64,000 nucleotides of DNA from Bemisia tabaci (lineage: Eukaryota; Arthropoda; Insecta; Hemiptera; Aleyrodidae): assembly GCF_918797505.1 (NCBI RefSeq), contig NC_092798.1, forward strand, positions 49,808,985-49,872,984, in the 5' to 3' direction. Numbering within the stretch: position 1 is the first letter of the stretch; each line of letters begins with the position of its first letter. The position numbers and the translations under genes were made by a program. Of this stretch, positions 1-12,665 are shown piece by piece. The notes below the pieces were generated by a model, which saw only the letters and a program-made list of their open reading frames with translations, was not told where the DNA came from and did not search any database.

Positions 1-1024
1 AGGGTCAGACAGATTTGAAGAACCGTGGAATTTGCACTAGATATTACTTGAATTATCCTCTAATCGAAAAATAAAAAATGACCAAAGATTTTGCTACGTT
101 GCCAACCGAGGCACGCGATGGACAATGTGTGTCTTATTATCACAACACTCTTGAAGAAATGAGTGACTGTCGTTTTATTATATCATGCTCATTAGTGATC
201 TCGGAAATTCTTTAGGTCTGGATGTGAGCGTCAATTCATCACATTTTGGGATTGTATTGCGTTCATTTTGTTAACTCAAGGCTTCTTTTGAGTGAACAAT
301 ATATTCGAGTCTGTGCGCATTTTGTCCGACAGGAAGTTTGCGGAAATCAAGACGCAATTATTAGGGGCAAGACATGATACATCTCATGCTGATATCTTGT
401 TACTTGGGGTTGAATAACAAAGGCTTTGTCCTCAAGGCCTCGAGCCCTAACAATGGTGCATGGACGTTGGTCGCATGAGTTGTATGTATTGATTTTGATT
501 TCGCATTGGTTTCAAGTCGTGAGCTTCAGACGAATTCTCTACTGGATATTTTGATTGAATTCGCTGATGTAAATTCGAGTAACGTAACTTACCCTTAGCA
601 GTGACCTTTGAAAATCATTTTTCAAAAACGCTTAAAGACCGTAGAAAATTATTTTTCCGTTTATTTTTGTAATTTTTCTTCTAAGCGAAATTTCCAAGCC
701 GGGTCTTTAGGTAATCGACTATCTCTTCTTGGGAAGTTACACGTATGGAGATTGAGGAGATGGTGAATAGTTACTTACCTTTAAAAACATGAAAATAAAA
801 TAAATAGTACTTCGAAAACGACTAAATCAATGTATTTAAATACGGGTAAATTTGACAAAAAATTGGGTTTGGTAGTATTACGTTAATTTAAATAATGTTA
901 TATAAAATACGTTAATGAAGTTATTTAAATAACAATCACTGCATTGATTAAGAGTTTTTTTTTTTCAAAATTGTTACTTTATCATATAAATTCATGCTTC
1001 TTGCGGGCTGATTATTAAAATCGA
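1..1024. other. AT-rich non-coding stretch
   Basis: No open frame of useful length, splice-site pair or repeat boundary could be supported. The stretch is AT-rich with short A and T runs and looks like ordinary intergenic DNA downstream of the minus-strand receptor gene. Confidence 0.5.
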
Positions 1025-1029
1025 TACAC

Positions 1030-1530
1030 ACAGGGCATATGAAGCGATCCTATTGGTTGGTGTGGTTTGTTTCAGTGCACGAAGAAGGTACGTAATTAGT
1101 GGACTAACTATCGGTAACCAACAAAAGGCCCTAAAGTTAGTTCATCATTTTCTCCTCTCACTGAAAAAAAGTTCTCTTGAGATATTATCTTGGCTTAAAG
1201 CGTCGTTTTGTGTAGGCAATTTTTTTTTTTTTTTTTTTTTTCAGTGAAAAAAATGTCCGTTATGTTATCATTAAGTTTAAGTTTAAAAAACTATAACAAA
1301 ACAACATTTTTTTTTATCAAAAAAACTGGCTTTAAGATACATTAGCACGGATTAAACTAAAAAAAAACCCAAATTTTGTCGACAAAAAACGACGCTTTAA
1401 GTCAAAATAATATCTCAAGAAAATTTGTTTTCAGTGCAGTCTATAAGCACCCGTTTCAACCAATAGGATCGCTCCATACTCCTTATGCCCGCTTTGTCCA
1501 TATCTTTGTCTATCAATTCCAATAATGCGC
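1030..1530. repeat. Foldback repeat interrupted by a nested MITE
   Basis: The left part carries the reverse complement of a motif (GATCCTATTGG near 1047) that reappears forward on the right (CCAATAGGATCGCTCC near 1460). The same left-right layout occurs at 40049-40335 and 43370-43650. Here the middle is split by a separate CACTG-ended element (1159-1436): the text ATCATTTTCTCCTCT before it and AGTCTATAAG after it is nearly continuous at 43525-43550. Confidence 0.6.
1159..1436. mobile_element. CACTG-ended foldback MITE
   Basis: Starts CACTGAAAAAAAGTT and ends TTTTCAGTG. The arms are inverted repeats of roughly 60 bp sharing the motif AGATATTATCTTGGCTTAAA on the left and its diverged complement on the right. 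A T-run lies at 1218-1241. A related element is at 50698-51009. It has no coding capacity. Confidence 0.75.
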
Positions 1531-2283
1531 CTACTGGGGCTCACGTTGAGATCGAGATACGCTTTTTTGTCTCTTTTTCAGTCTACAAGAACCACCCGTT
1601 GCAACCAATAGGATCGCTCCATACTCCCTACGCCTTCTTTGTCTATCACTTTGTCTATCAATTTCAATAATGCGCCCCCTGGGGCTCACGCGGAGATCGA
1701 GATACGCTCTTATGTCTCTTTTTCAGTCAATAAGAACCACCCGTTTCAACTCATAGGATCACTCTACGCCTTCTTTGTCTATCGCTTTGTCTATCAATTC
1801 GCCAATCATGAGTACGCTGGGGCTCACTCGGAGATCGAGATACGCTCTTTTGTCTCTTTTCCAGTCTATGAGAACCACCCGTTGCAATCAATAGAATCGC
1901 TTCATACTCCTCATGCCTTCTTTGTCAATCGCTTTGTCTATCGATTCCAATTGGACAAAATTTTGTAATTTAGAACTATAAATTCTAGCCCGGTTTAAAA
2001 ACAACGTACGTGCCATTAGTTTTCCTATGCACATAAGTGTTTTTTCAGATGAACTAGAATCTATAGTTCCAAATTGCAAAATGCAGTCCAATTATAAGCC
2101 CTCTGGGGCTCACGGGGAGATGGAGATACGCTCTTTCGTCTCTTTTTCAGTCTATAAGAACCACCCGTTTCAACCGATAGGACCGCTTCATACTCCCTAC
2201 GCTTGCTTTGTCTATCGCTTTGTCTATCAATCCCAATTACGAGCCCGCTAGGGATCACGCAGAGATCGAGATATGCTCTTTTG
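1437..2283 (+). repeat. Tandem array, ~140-bp unit (five copies)
   Basis: Five units each contain a CAGTCTATAAGAACCACC-like start, a GGATCGCTCCATACTCC block, a CTTTGTCTATCAATT block and a GGAGATCGAGATACGCTC block. The last block recurs near 1547, 1692, 1831, 2118 and 2260. The unit corresponds to the right half of the foldback repeat upstream plus its flank, so half an element has been amplified. One unit is interrupted by the MITE at 1949-2092. The short open frames across it come from the repeat and do not indicate a gene. Confidence 0.75.
1949..2092. mobile_element. ATTTTGCAATT-family foldback MITE
   Basis: Begins AATTGGACAAAATTTTG and ends AAATTGCAAAATGCAGTCC. The arms are inverted and the interior holds CGTACGTGCCATTAGTTTTC. 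Relatives lie at 44656-44798, 53336-53463, 54071-54229, 54416-54545, 57925-58328 and 61735-61875. Confidence 0.65.
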
Positions 2284-2816
2284 TCGAAGGAGCGAGGAGG
2301 GATGCACGATGCAGCGTGGCATCGGTGGGAAACTAGGGATTGGGTTAATGCTGGAATCCGCGTTGATACAGTTGTATCGATGAAAAGAGACGCGCGCCGC
2401 GCGGCCCGTCGTCGCGACTGACGTTTGAGCCGCAAATAACGAGCGTCTGTTTGTCTCCGTTTGTCATTTGTTTGCCGAGCTTCAAAATATAATCCCTCTT
2501 TTAACAAGCTCCATATCCTTTCTCGGATTTTGAATGCCTTCGGCTCGCATGCCTGCATTCCGCAATTCTGCCGTCCCGCGGAAAAACGCCGCACACTGGA
2601 CCGAGTCTATAGGAGAAGTCGGACCAAATCTGGAAACTTTGAAAGCTTTTATTTTCGAAAATATGAAACAAAAAAGTTTATAAGTCGTCTCGTTGGTTTT
2701 TTAGTGAAATTTCCTTTCAGAAACACCCTCTGAAACTGAATTTGTGACGAAATAAACACAAAAATTTGACATTTCAGCTAAATATTTCATGTACGGCCTC
2801 TTCTATTCGTTCGTTC
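2284..2816. other. Unique non-coding block with a CG-rich core
   Basis: The stretch has a CpG-rich core near 2385-2420 and an AT-rich remainder. It can be read open in several frames, but no frame resembles a protein and no splice sites support one. Confidence 0.35.
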
Positions 2817-3045
2817 CACCGTGCTTCGTGCGACCATTAAACTTCTCCGAATAAAACGTATATTTTCGAGGAAAGCTATGCTTATTTCTCTTTGAAATTT
2901 TCTGATATTTTAGATTACATTGCGGACAAAATTGACTGAAAATTTCGAGGGAAACTGTTACGAATTCCACTCGCAAATTTCTTTTTTATTGAAGGAAATA
3001 TGGCAAATGTGGAGCTTAACATGACGTTCTTCCTTAGCACGGCAG
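2817..3045. mobile_element. CTGCCGTGC-family foldback MITE (diverged)
   Basis: The right end is CTTCCTTAGCACGGCAG, preceded by TATGGCAAATGTGGAG. The left end CCACCGTGCTTCG is diverged. Length and layout match the better copies at 13246-13498 and 49123-49375. Confidence 0.6.
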
Positions 3046-4928
3046 AATTGAGAAGCTGATGCATGCGTCGCTAGATTTTCCGGCGAAATCTTCCGGGCTG
3101 GGAATAGATTAAGAGTCCTCTTGTGGCAATGTTTTTTCTCTGATGCCTTCAAAGAACACATCTATCGTCTGCCAAACTTGAGTCTTTTAGACTTGATCTG
3201 ACCTAACAGAACCGTATCCAGAGAAATGCGCCCCTGCAGAATTGGAAAAAGCTAAAATCATCAGCTTGCGTATTTTATATTGTAGAAAATTAGCATTTTC
3301 ATCTTGTAAAATCTACATTGAAACATGTCGGATATTCTTTTTAACTACAAAATTGTTGAATTATCAATTTCATTTTTTTCAGTGCGTAACATTTTTCATA
3401 GCAGAGCGCAGCTAAACAGTGAACTCCAACACAATGTGTTGATAAGGCGCGTCATTAACTCACACATATCAACCCCTTTAGTTTTCATTTACAGAGATTT
3501 CAAAATAGGCAAGTAGCACAACAAGAGAATTCATACGATCCAACTCTTCGACGACGCACTTTGACGAGACCGTGTATTGTGAATGTAGAAAGCCATTCGA
3601 ACGAGTTTAAGTTTTTTGATCTGCCCCCAGCAATATCTTATCAGATTCTTAAAGAAAAGTGCTACGGAATAATTTAAGCGAAGAAAGGAAAAATTCTGTC
3701 GAACTCCTGAAAGATACAGTCGATTAAAGGTATTTTTGGGGCTGAAATATCCAAATCACCGGTACCTATTATAAATCCCGATATATTATTGAAAAGAAAT
3801 TGACTCATTATAAATGCAATTGCATTAGATATGTCTTGATTTTGTTATTTTAAACGTATTTCCATGCAAAGAAGTTCAACCATGTCCATGCTTTATTCAT
3901 TCATGAATTGAAAGTAAGCAATCTACATCCCGAAAATCTACCGATTTGCCGTAAAAAATTGCAGAAACTCGATATACCAAGTCGATGCACCCACTCGTTG
4001 AATTTACCAACCAATTTCGTGAGTGCAAATATATAAAAATCAATATGCTATAGTCATTTTGGGTGCATTTATTTTTCATGAAAAAATAATAATTTCAATC
4101 CCGAAAAACCATCAATTTTCCGTATAAAATCGAAAAAATCGAGATGTGTCGACTCCCTGACGTGAAAATTAGATTCTACGTGTAAAAATACTTACACATG
4201 GATATGCTGAACAGAAACCATGTGTGGACACAGTTAGGATACATAGCCCCAGAATACTTTTAAAGCGCCTTTACTTTCCAGAATCTTGACGGAATTTTTT
4301 TTTGGCTTAAACGACTCAAGAGACACTGTAGTTAAAAAATATAAAGAATTTTCGATTTTAACACAAAAAAAAATGTTCGTTCAGGCACACCATGTATTGT
4401 ATGGTGTATTGCGCTGGTATTCAATCCTTGCCTTCAGATCAAAATTCTTACAAGGAAGCCCCTTGCAAGAGGCGAATTTTTTGTAATTTCTCCCAATTTT
4501 TTCTCCGTTATATAGTTGAATTGCTTGCCAAATTCTGAGGTCAATTATATTTAATTGTAATTTATACATTTCTTTTTTCCCCTTCATTTTATTTTTTGTT
4601 TGGAGAAGTTTCGTTGATTTCTTCGAATTTCGAATACTGCAACTTCTCTTCTATTCGGCCGATTTTTATGAATGAGACCTCTTTCAATTCGTCTTTGAAC
4701 GGAGAGTAAGGAAAAAATTGCTAAGTACTCGCGAAACAATTTTTTCGAAAATTTGATGGATCCCAGCGTGACGGTGAAATGGGTAATCGAGTGAAAGTAA
4801 TTAGGTCTGACTGTGACGAGGACCGCGAGGGTCGCCTTTTGTTCTTCAGCTGGGAAGCGACGCGGCGAACCGAGCCAGGACCGGGACACTACCTGGGTTT
4901 TGTGCCTGCCTGTGCACTGTTTTGGGCC
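3046..4928. other. AT-rich stretch without recognised features
   Basis: I see no exon, RNA gene or bounded repeat. The last 130 bases (about 4800-4928) become GC-richer just before the inverted-repeat arm that starts at 4929. Confidence 0.4.
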
Positions 4929-5700
4929 TCAGCAGAATCCGAATATCTAAAGGTCGCCAAAAGGCCGCAAAAATTTCACCCCAAAATGGCCGAAAAACTG
5001 AAAAAATTCCCAAAATTTGCACGTTTTTCCTCCTAAATTCCTATCTTGCGCCAAAACTATTGGTTTTAGCGCCAAATGTTACTGGACCAAATTTTTAGAG
5101 GATAAAATTTTACTACGGAAAACCTTTTTTTGAGGATCATACGGTGACATTGGACCCCAGAAAATTGCATCATAAAAAAATTGATAGTTAACATCAATCG
5201 CGGATTTCATGAGAATGACCGATTTTCCTCTTGAACCGTTCAATTTAGAGTGAAAAGTTACTGAACAAATATTTTAGATCGTAAAATTTTACCTAAGAAT
5301 AATGCAAGAAGCGCCATCGTTTGATAATTTGAAGCCTAGAAATTTCATTGGAAAGGGAGGCACTGCGGACCTCAAGTTTCCCATCGCGGAGGTTAAATGT
5401 AAACAGCATATGTGATAAACTGCGGGTCCTCCTGGTGAAATTTCGCGGTAAAACAGCATTATACATGATTACAGCAGATAGAGGCACCGTCAGCACTGAA
5501 TTTTTTTTCATTTATTGGACATGGGTACGGGGAGGGGGGCAGAGGAGGAGGTCAATAATGAACGATGTGTATCCGATATTCTCATGTGACGCTGTGATAG
5601 TCCGGGTATCCTAGCCGTTATACACAATTTCTCACGAGTTTTCTTCACTTTCCCTCGGAAATCGATTTGATCATTTGGCAGATATTTAAGGCGTAGCTGC
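4929..5700 (+). repeat. Left arm of 772-bp inverted repeat
   Basis: From TCAGCAGAATCCGAATATC to GGCGTAGCTGC this arm is the near-exact reverse complement of 7145-7916, and both arms are 772 bp. Differences are few single-base changes, concentrated toward the inner end. Mirror-image open frames of 72 and 88 codons occur in both arms but resemble no protein. The arms flank a 1444-bp loop. Confidence 0.85.
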
Positions 5701-7144
5701 GGGATAAATTGTAGCAGGAAGCATCGGTGGACGGGGATGAAGGGGGGGGAGGTGATCCCTTCTGTTTCTCCGGGCCATACTAAACCTGTGCAAAGAGAGA
5801 AGAAATTTACACATTTTAGGCACATGTTTGAAACCTCGTAAGTCACCCCCGTCAAATAATGCAACGATGATTAGCACTTGTCCAAAATTTCTGAACAGAC
5901 CGAAACCGCGAATAGAACCGCGATAGAAATCATGGAGATTCAACGACGCAATACGCACATGTTTGAAACCTCATAAGTCACCACCGTCAAATGATGCAAC
6001 GATGATTAGCACGTGTCCAAAACTTCTGAACAGACCGAAACCGCGAATAGAACCGCGATAGAAATCACAGAGATTCAATGACGCAATACGCACATGCTTG
6101 AAACTTCGTAAGTCATCATCGTCCGAAATTTTCAAAATTTACGGAAACGCGACTGAAAGTAAGTGCTGACCATCTGCTGTGGTCATCAGTGCCTTCGACG
6201 GAAAACTGAGACGATGCTCTTAGCTCATCGTTCACCAAAATGCAATGAATGAACCTGTCTCATAGTTCGGTTTCGGGTTTTAGTGAAAAGACGTGCCTTA
6301 ATATCTTGTTGTGAAAAATCGCGTATCTGTGTAAAAAATACCTCAGGAGCATGCGTTATTTTGTCATGAAGTCAATGCAGATGAGAACTCTTTGCAAAAA
6401 GCCGCATGCATCTTCCGAAACAGTCGATGGAAAAATCGAGAGCTCTCAATAGAGTTCATTCGGCCCTTTTCTATTTCCATATGCAACAAATTTCCGCAAA
6501 AAGTCCCTGGTTTTCAATCAATATCTCGTTTTTTCGGATTTTTTTTGGCAAGATGTTCTTCCCAAATGCGTGGAGAATCTGGAAATTCGAACTGGAGGCA
6601 CGTACAGTGGAGAGCCGACAATACTCTTGAGGAAAGGGTCACAGCACTGGATGCGTATTTTGCAGCTGCGAGAAAAGCGTGCATAATGAGGGATTAGCGC
6701 GGCCGCGACGCGCGGCGTCTCTTTCATTTTTAGGAGCCCTAAGGCCCAATATATTTCATGTTGGCAAACGTTCATTCTTCAGAAATCCGTCATTCCGAAA
6801 CAATCGATACAGCATATTATAAGATAACCTTGAAAATAAACACATATCAACAATACTATTGTAAGAGAATGAACGTTTTGTGGAACTAAATATGGTTCTA
6901 CCATGTGTCTAAGCTGTGAGGTCCAGAAGGATCCTCAGATGATCCAATTTAAATTTTGCGGAATTAATGATAACACTCCACTTCGATTCATCCACATATA
7001 TATTTGACTTGGAAGGTTACTCACTTTCATATTCTAAGATTAACTATCTGTTTTTCTTGCTCCCGGCAGACCCGGGAAAAGTTTGATCCTCGCTATAAGA
7101 ATTTCACGAACAGAACAGAAACTATCGTTCAAATGTATCTTTTT
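5701..7144. other. Loop between inverted-repeat arms
   Basis: Spacer of 1444 bp. It contains the 135-bp tandem repeats (5821-6125) and otherwise non-coding sequence. No transposase-like frame is visible, so if the whole 4929-7916 unit is a transposon it is nonautonomous. Confidence 0.5.
5821..6125 (+). repeat. 135-bp tandem repeat, 2.3 copies
   Basis: The word CACATGTTTGAAACCTC begins at 5821 and 5956 and, with one change, at 6091, so the period is exactly 135 bp. The first two copies are nearly identical (GATTAGCAC, GAACAGACCGAAACCGCG and ACGCAATACG recur). The third breaks off after about 35 bp. Confidence 0.85.
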
Positions 7145-7916
7145 GCAACGACGCCTAAAAGATCTGCCAAATGATTAAAACGATTTCCGAGGGAAAGTGA
7201 AGAAAACTCGTGAGCAATTGTGTATAACGGCTCGGATACCCGGACTATCACAGCGTCACATGAGAATATCGGATACACATCGTTCATTATTGACCTCCTC
7301 CTCTGCCCCCCTCCCCGTACCCATGTCCAATAAATGAAAAAAAATTCAGTGCTGACGGTGCCTCTATCTGCTGTAATCATGTATAATGCTGTTTTACCGC
7401 AAAATTTCACCAGGAGGACCCGCAGTTTATCACATATGCTGTTTACATTTAACCTCCGCGATGGGAAACTTGAGGTCCGCAGTGCCTCCCTTTCCAATGA
7501 AATTTCTAGGCTTCAAATTATCAAACGATGGCGCTTCTTGCATTATTCTTAGGTAAAATTTTACGATCTAAAATATTTGTTCAGTAACTTTTCACTCTAA
7601 ATTGAACGGTTCAAGAGGAAAATCGGTCATTCTCATGAAATCCGCGATTGATGTTAACTATCAATTTTTTTATGATGCAATTTTCTGGGGTCCAATGTCA
7701 CCGTATGATCCTCAAAACAAGGTTTTCCGTAGTAAAATTTTATCCTCTAAAAATTTGGTCCAGTAACATTTGGCGCTAAAACCAATAGTTTTGGCGCAAG
7801 ATAGGAATTTAGGAGGAAAAACGTGCAAATTTTGGGAATTTTTTCAGTTTTTCGGCCATTTTGGGGTGAAATTTTTGCGGCCTTTTGGCGACCTTTAGAT
7901 ATTCGGATTCTGCTGA
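7145..7916 (-). repeat. Right arm of 772-bp inverted repeat
   Basis: Reverse complement of 4929-5700, ending GATATTCGGATTCTGCTGA. No convincing target-site duplication is visible outside the two arms, so transposon ends are not proven. An inverted segmental duplication is equally possible. Confidence 0.85.
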
Positions 7917-8940
7917 TTTTTCTGCGTTTTTTGATGTATAAAAACCTTTTCTTGCAATTATGTCTAGGTTACCCCCTTTTTTTTCGAATCTCGCCCGACT
8001 AAAAGCAACGTTTTGAACAAAACGAAGTGAGTGAAATTCTCATTCAAGAGTGCCGAACTGGTCAGCCATCCTCGAATCAGTTCGCTTGCTTCTGCTTATA
8101 TATGCATATTTTAAATCAGCGCGTCCTACTCTTAGGCTTTTTTTAAAAAAACCAAGTAACGTAGACTCTTGGTATTCACTGCACATAAACTAGCGAGCCC
8201 CAGAATGAGAAACAACTTTAAATCATAATTATTGACGGATAAATAAACTTTTACACGCTTTGGAAAATCTCAGAAGTTCGCGGTAAAAGTGGATTTAAAA
8301 AGGGAGAAAAAAAACGAGAACCAAATATGGTAATGCTTAGCTTGGGCCCGGTATAATTTCAACAATAATTATATTTCACTCGTCGAAGACAAAAGTGAGA
8401 GGACGAATCTAAGAATTCAGCCTTCGAGAGAGAATTCTTCTGGGGGAAAGTGGGCGCAGTTACCAGAGTTCGGACAAAGGGATCATTGAAGGATGCGCGG
8501 GAAATTAGCAAAGTAAAGCTATTACTGAAACTTATACTTGGCTGAAATAAAAGGAATACAAGCTCATTTGAATTTGTCTCGTAAATTGTCGGCGCGAACA
8601 ATGGTCCTCGACCGAGGGGGCCCGAATCCGAAAACAATGATTTTTTCCGTTTTGTTAGTGCTTCTCCACTTTTTTGTTTTTGTTCGCTCATTCATTTCCA
8701 CTTCGTTTTCAAAACCGAGCGATCTCTGCGTCCCCGGCAAGCGCCGCTTAAGTTGAATCAGCGCGAAAATATGGCGTAGCTGCCATATATCCGCAAGAAG
8801 AGAGCTTTCGACGGTTAAAAGCGCTAAGCTGATAACGAACGCTTTTACGCGCTCAGTAGATATTAAGGGCTCAGTCGATAGATACGCGCTTTTTGATTTG
8901 ATTTGAGAGATAAACTGCCTCAAAAATTCTAGTTATACTA
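7917..8940. other. Non-coding stretch without recognised features
   Basis: Mixed AT-rich and moderately GC-rich sequence. Frames near 8359-8923 are open on both strands, but they resemble no family and have no splice context. Nothing is annotated. Confidence 0.4.
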
Positions 8941-9181
8941 CTGCCGTGCAACGCAAAAACGCCGTTAACGACATTTTACATTTTTTTGGAAACAACATAT
9001 CATGGCTGCACCTTGGGACAATGTTTTTACGGAATTCTTTTGCAAATACATATACTATCAAGAACTTAGCTTGAAAATTTGAGGTGCATGGGTAAAACAT
9101 TTTTCATGTTATAAAGTGTTAAGTTCCAAAAAACGAGAGAAAATCTTGATGGATTTACGGCGTTCTTGCTTAGCACGGCAG
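8941..9181. mobile_element. CTGCCGTGC-family foldback MITE
   Basis: Starts CTGCCGTGCAACGC and ends GCTTAGCACGGCAG. Flanked on both sides by ACTA, a possible 4-bp target duplication. The interior is non-coding. Confidence 0.7.
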
Positions 9182-12100
9182 ACTAGTGGCAGTGCGTTCA
9201 AATAATGTTCAATGTCTTCATATCGTTTCAACCAATAAAATCACCCCATTTTCATTTTGTCCGCTATGTCTATTGCTTTGTCCGTCAGCTTCAATAATCA
9301 GCCCATCGAGGGCTGAACGAAAGAGTCGCTGGTAGACCTTAATTTGTTTTGTGATTATTTCGACTCTACATCGAAAACCTTAGATTCTTGAAAGTTACTC
9401 GTGAATAGTTTAAGATAGACAATTCGAGCCTATAATAACGATTTCTTCCAATATTTTTAAGAGCTTAGCCGATATGGAGCGCTTTTTGATTTCAACCTGC
9501 TTCAAAAATTCTAGTACACTAGTGACAACGGTTTCAAATGGCGCACTGGCTTAACAACAAGATGGCGGATATGGGCCTCACATATTCAGAATAGATTCAT
9601 CTATTACCTTTATTTAATCCTTCTGATATCAAAGAGCGGAGGACGATTATCGTTTTTCTATAATTTATTTTTTAACGATAGTGTACTTTTCTCAAAATTT
9701 GTGGTTGAAATTTTGGTGAGACGAGTCCTTTCACGTTCAACGTTCCTCATCCTCCTCGGGGAACCTAAAAACACGCCTACATTAAAAACGGCTGAGCGCT
9801 TCTCTAATACGAACGTATTTGAGCTTTCCCGCTGGTTTCAATATCTTTAAAATTGCAACCCTGCCTTCGGTTTTACAAGCCAAATCTCAGTTCCGCGAAC
9901 CAAATTTTCGGTTCCACCAGCCGAACTTTCGGTTTTATGAGGCAGAATTCGGCGAATGGCACTCAACGTTTAGTCAGTTGAATAGACTAACACCGAATGT
10001 GGATCAAGTCAATCAGAGATAGGACATGAACATGGCATGAAATTTTTGACTAAAACTGAAAATTTAGATGTTTATTTCGTGAGATTTTAAAGTTTGAAGG
10101 GTGCCTCCGCAAGTAAATTTTACGAGAAAACCAGTGGTATTACTGTAAAGACTCCACGTTTTGTAATGATGGAGTTATAAGCTTTTAGAGTTTCAAAATT
10201 TTGTCCGTCTTGTCCCCTTGACTCGATCCATTATGCTCACCTCAAGTTGAAAAAGTTCGTTTTTCGGTATGAAATTCAAACTGGTCAACGTCTCCAACTC
10301 CGTCTCCGCGAATCGCGACGACCCGGAAGTTTGGCAACGTTTCTCGTGCTCAAAAAATAATTCATCGTGCCGCGCCGTCTTTGTTCCTCTTTTGAGCCGG
10401 TTCCCATCCCTTGGTGGCCTCCTCCCCCTCCCCACTCCCCCTCCGAGCCCCATTCACTCTCTTCCTTTTACCGAAGGCTCAAAACTGGAGATAGAAATTA
10501 TTTGCATTTGTTCATATTATTTACCCTTTATTTGGCTCTCCATTATCCGTTACATAAATCTGTGTCAGGCGGAACGCAGTTGCAATCAATTCCGGCATCG
10601 GGCCGCCGTAACTGGTGATGCCTGATGCATGTCTGTTGCCAGTTCCCACACTCGTCCGAGCCTTTTTCCGTGCCGTAAACGGCTAAAGATCTCCAGACGC
10701 TGAAAAGTTTACAAGATATGTTGACGCACTTAAAAGTGACGATTGTATTCACGTACTTGAAAAAAAAAAAACTTTTGTAAATAACCCGTCAATTTCAAAA
10801 AGACAACTGATAAAAAATAAATAAATAAAAAATTTAAAAAAAAATGTTAACATTTTTGTCTGAGGAGACACTTTTTAGGTACTTCCTGAAGTAAAATTTA
10901 TGAGGGGTATAATATAAGTGTATTCGTAAATTTGGGTTCTAGGTACAGAAAGGTAGAGGAAATAGTTTGTTTTGACCTACTGTATTGATCTGAGAGTGGC
11001 ATAACAGTTTTAAAACGATCTAAGCCAGCAAGCGTACGCTTGTGCTGGAAGCATGAAAAACCAGAGCGCCTTCAATTTTTCGGTATGCAACACGGACAAC
11101 CTAAGACCACGAATAGTTGCATCTAGATTTTGCGCTGGCGCTGTCTCCGTCTGTCACATTCTTACATCTGATTATTAGCCATTTGTACATACTTTGTTTC
11201 AAGTAGAAGTAGAAGGAGAAATTATCCTTTATATTTACCCTTTCTGGTTCATAACGTCCCAAAGACACAAACTTGAGTGAAATATATCTGTATCAAATCT
11301 GTATTTAAATTTCTAATTTAAAATTTGTATTTAAATTTTAAAAATTTTAATATATTTAAAAGTCTAAAAATTACAAAAATGTTAAACATCAGATTACATA
11401 TTTAAAAACAGATAGATTCATTCCTAAAAATTCCTAATATTTGAATTCATGCAATATAAGTGAACAAGTATTTAAAGACTCTGAAAAAAAATATCAACTG
11501 TGATTTTTCAATACCAAAAATGTTTCGAAAAATGTCGAACAATTCTTAAAAAAGTAGTAATTTTTTTTCAAAATAGTATTTAACTTTAATTTCATACAGA
11601 GTTAATTGGTCAACAAGTTCACCAAATCTTTGGTAGTCAGGCATCATAAGCCAAATCTGAGCGCTGACCTCCAAAAAGTAACTTTTACCTCATAGAGGAG
11701 ATATCTCTGCAAGGTCTCCAAAACATACTGTCTTTGATTTCGATTCCTGGACATGGCAGATTAGAAATTTAGATACATTTTCTTCAAAATTATCAAAGTT
11801 CTTGAAGAACTTTAAAGTTGTATAAAGTTCAATGAAGTTCTTTCATTACGAACTCAATCTTTATTTTTTGTAGACGGGACCTGTTTTTCTCGCGAATGGT
11901 CAAATACATCAGAAAGCGTCTTTGGTACAACGAGAACTTTCCTAACCACACCGAGATAGCGCTGAGGAAACCTATTTTTTCTGTTGTGATGAATATTTCA
12001 ACATCCGTGCCACGCACGATTGCATCACTAAGTTTTGAAGGCGTTTTCGGTTGCATTAGAATAGGTGCTGAAGGACATAGCTCCAGTTTAAGTGGACCTG

Positions 12101-12403
12101 AATTTTCGAGCAGTTCGTCTGCTCTCCTATACTAAACTAAAATAGTAACCCAAAACATTCATTTTTTTAAGGAAAATTAAAAAAGAGAATTGAAACTTCC
12201 AGAGAGAGTGAGAAAAAAAGAAATCACTTTCCACTTAATTAACACAATTTGAAAGCCCAGGAATGCCGTAAAATAAAGAAAACCGTAATAAATCCATCTT
12301 CGCTCACTTTATCTCATCCAGATCAAATTGCGTCTTTTTGCCGCTTATTTAAATTCCATGTATTTTTTTATAAGCATAGAGAATTATTTTTGTAATAGCT
12401 CTC
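9182..12403. other. Intergenic stretch with repeat fragments
   Basis: Holds a fragment of the GTCTATTGCTTTGTC repeat (about 9225-9310), a C-rich block (about 10395-10455) followed by moderately GC-rich unique sequence to 10700, a repeat segment near 10930-10985 that reappears at 14546-14602, and long AT-rich low-complexity DNA (10750-11600). No gene is supported. Confidence 0.4.
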
Positions 12404-12665
12404 TAATTGGACCGCGTTTAACAAAAGGAACCAAGCCGCATCAGCAATTGCCAAATTTTACCGGGCAATTTACTTTTTTACAAGAGAACTTTGGTCCGGA
12501 TTCCTTTGACAATTTTAAGAAATTCGCTTTATACTATGGAGAATATTCCCTGAAATTTGCATGAAAATCCGCCCAACCGTTTTCATGTAAAAAAGTAAAA
12601 AGCCCAATTAAGTTTGACAATAGCTGATGTGGCTTGGTTCCTTTCTGTTCAACGCGGTCCAATTA
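12404..12665. mobile_element. TTGGACCGCG-family foldback MITE
   Basis: Left end AATTGGACCGCGTTTAACA and right end TTCAACGCGGTCCAATT. Next inside, the left arm reads GGAACCAAGCCGCATCAGC and the right arm its complement. Same family as 17333-17590 and 57337-57593. Confidence 0.8.

Noticed and set aside
5293..5614. Mirror-image 72- and 88-codon frames in the 772-bp arms
   Set aside because: They repeat because the arms repeat, they overlap each other on opposite strands, and neither resembles a protein family.
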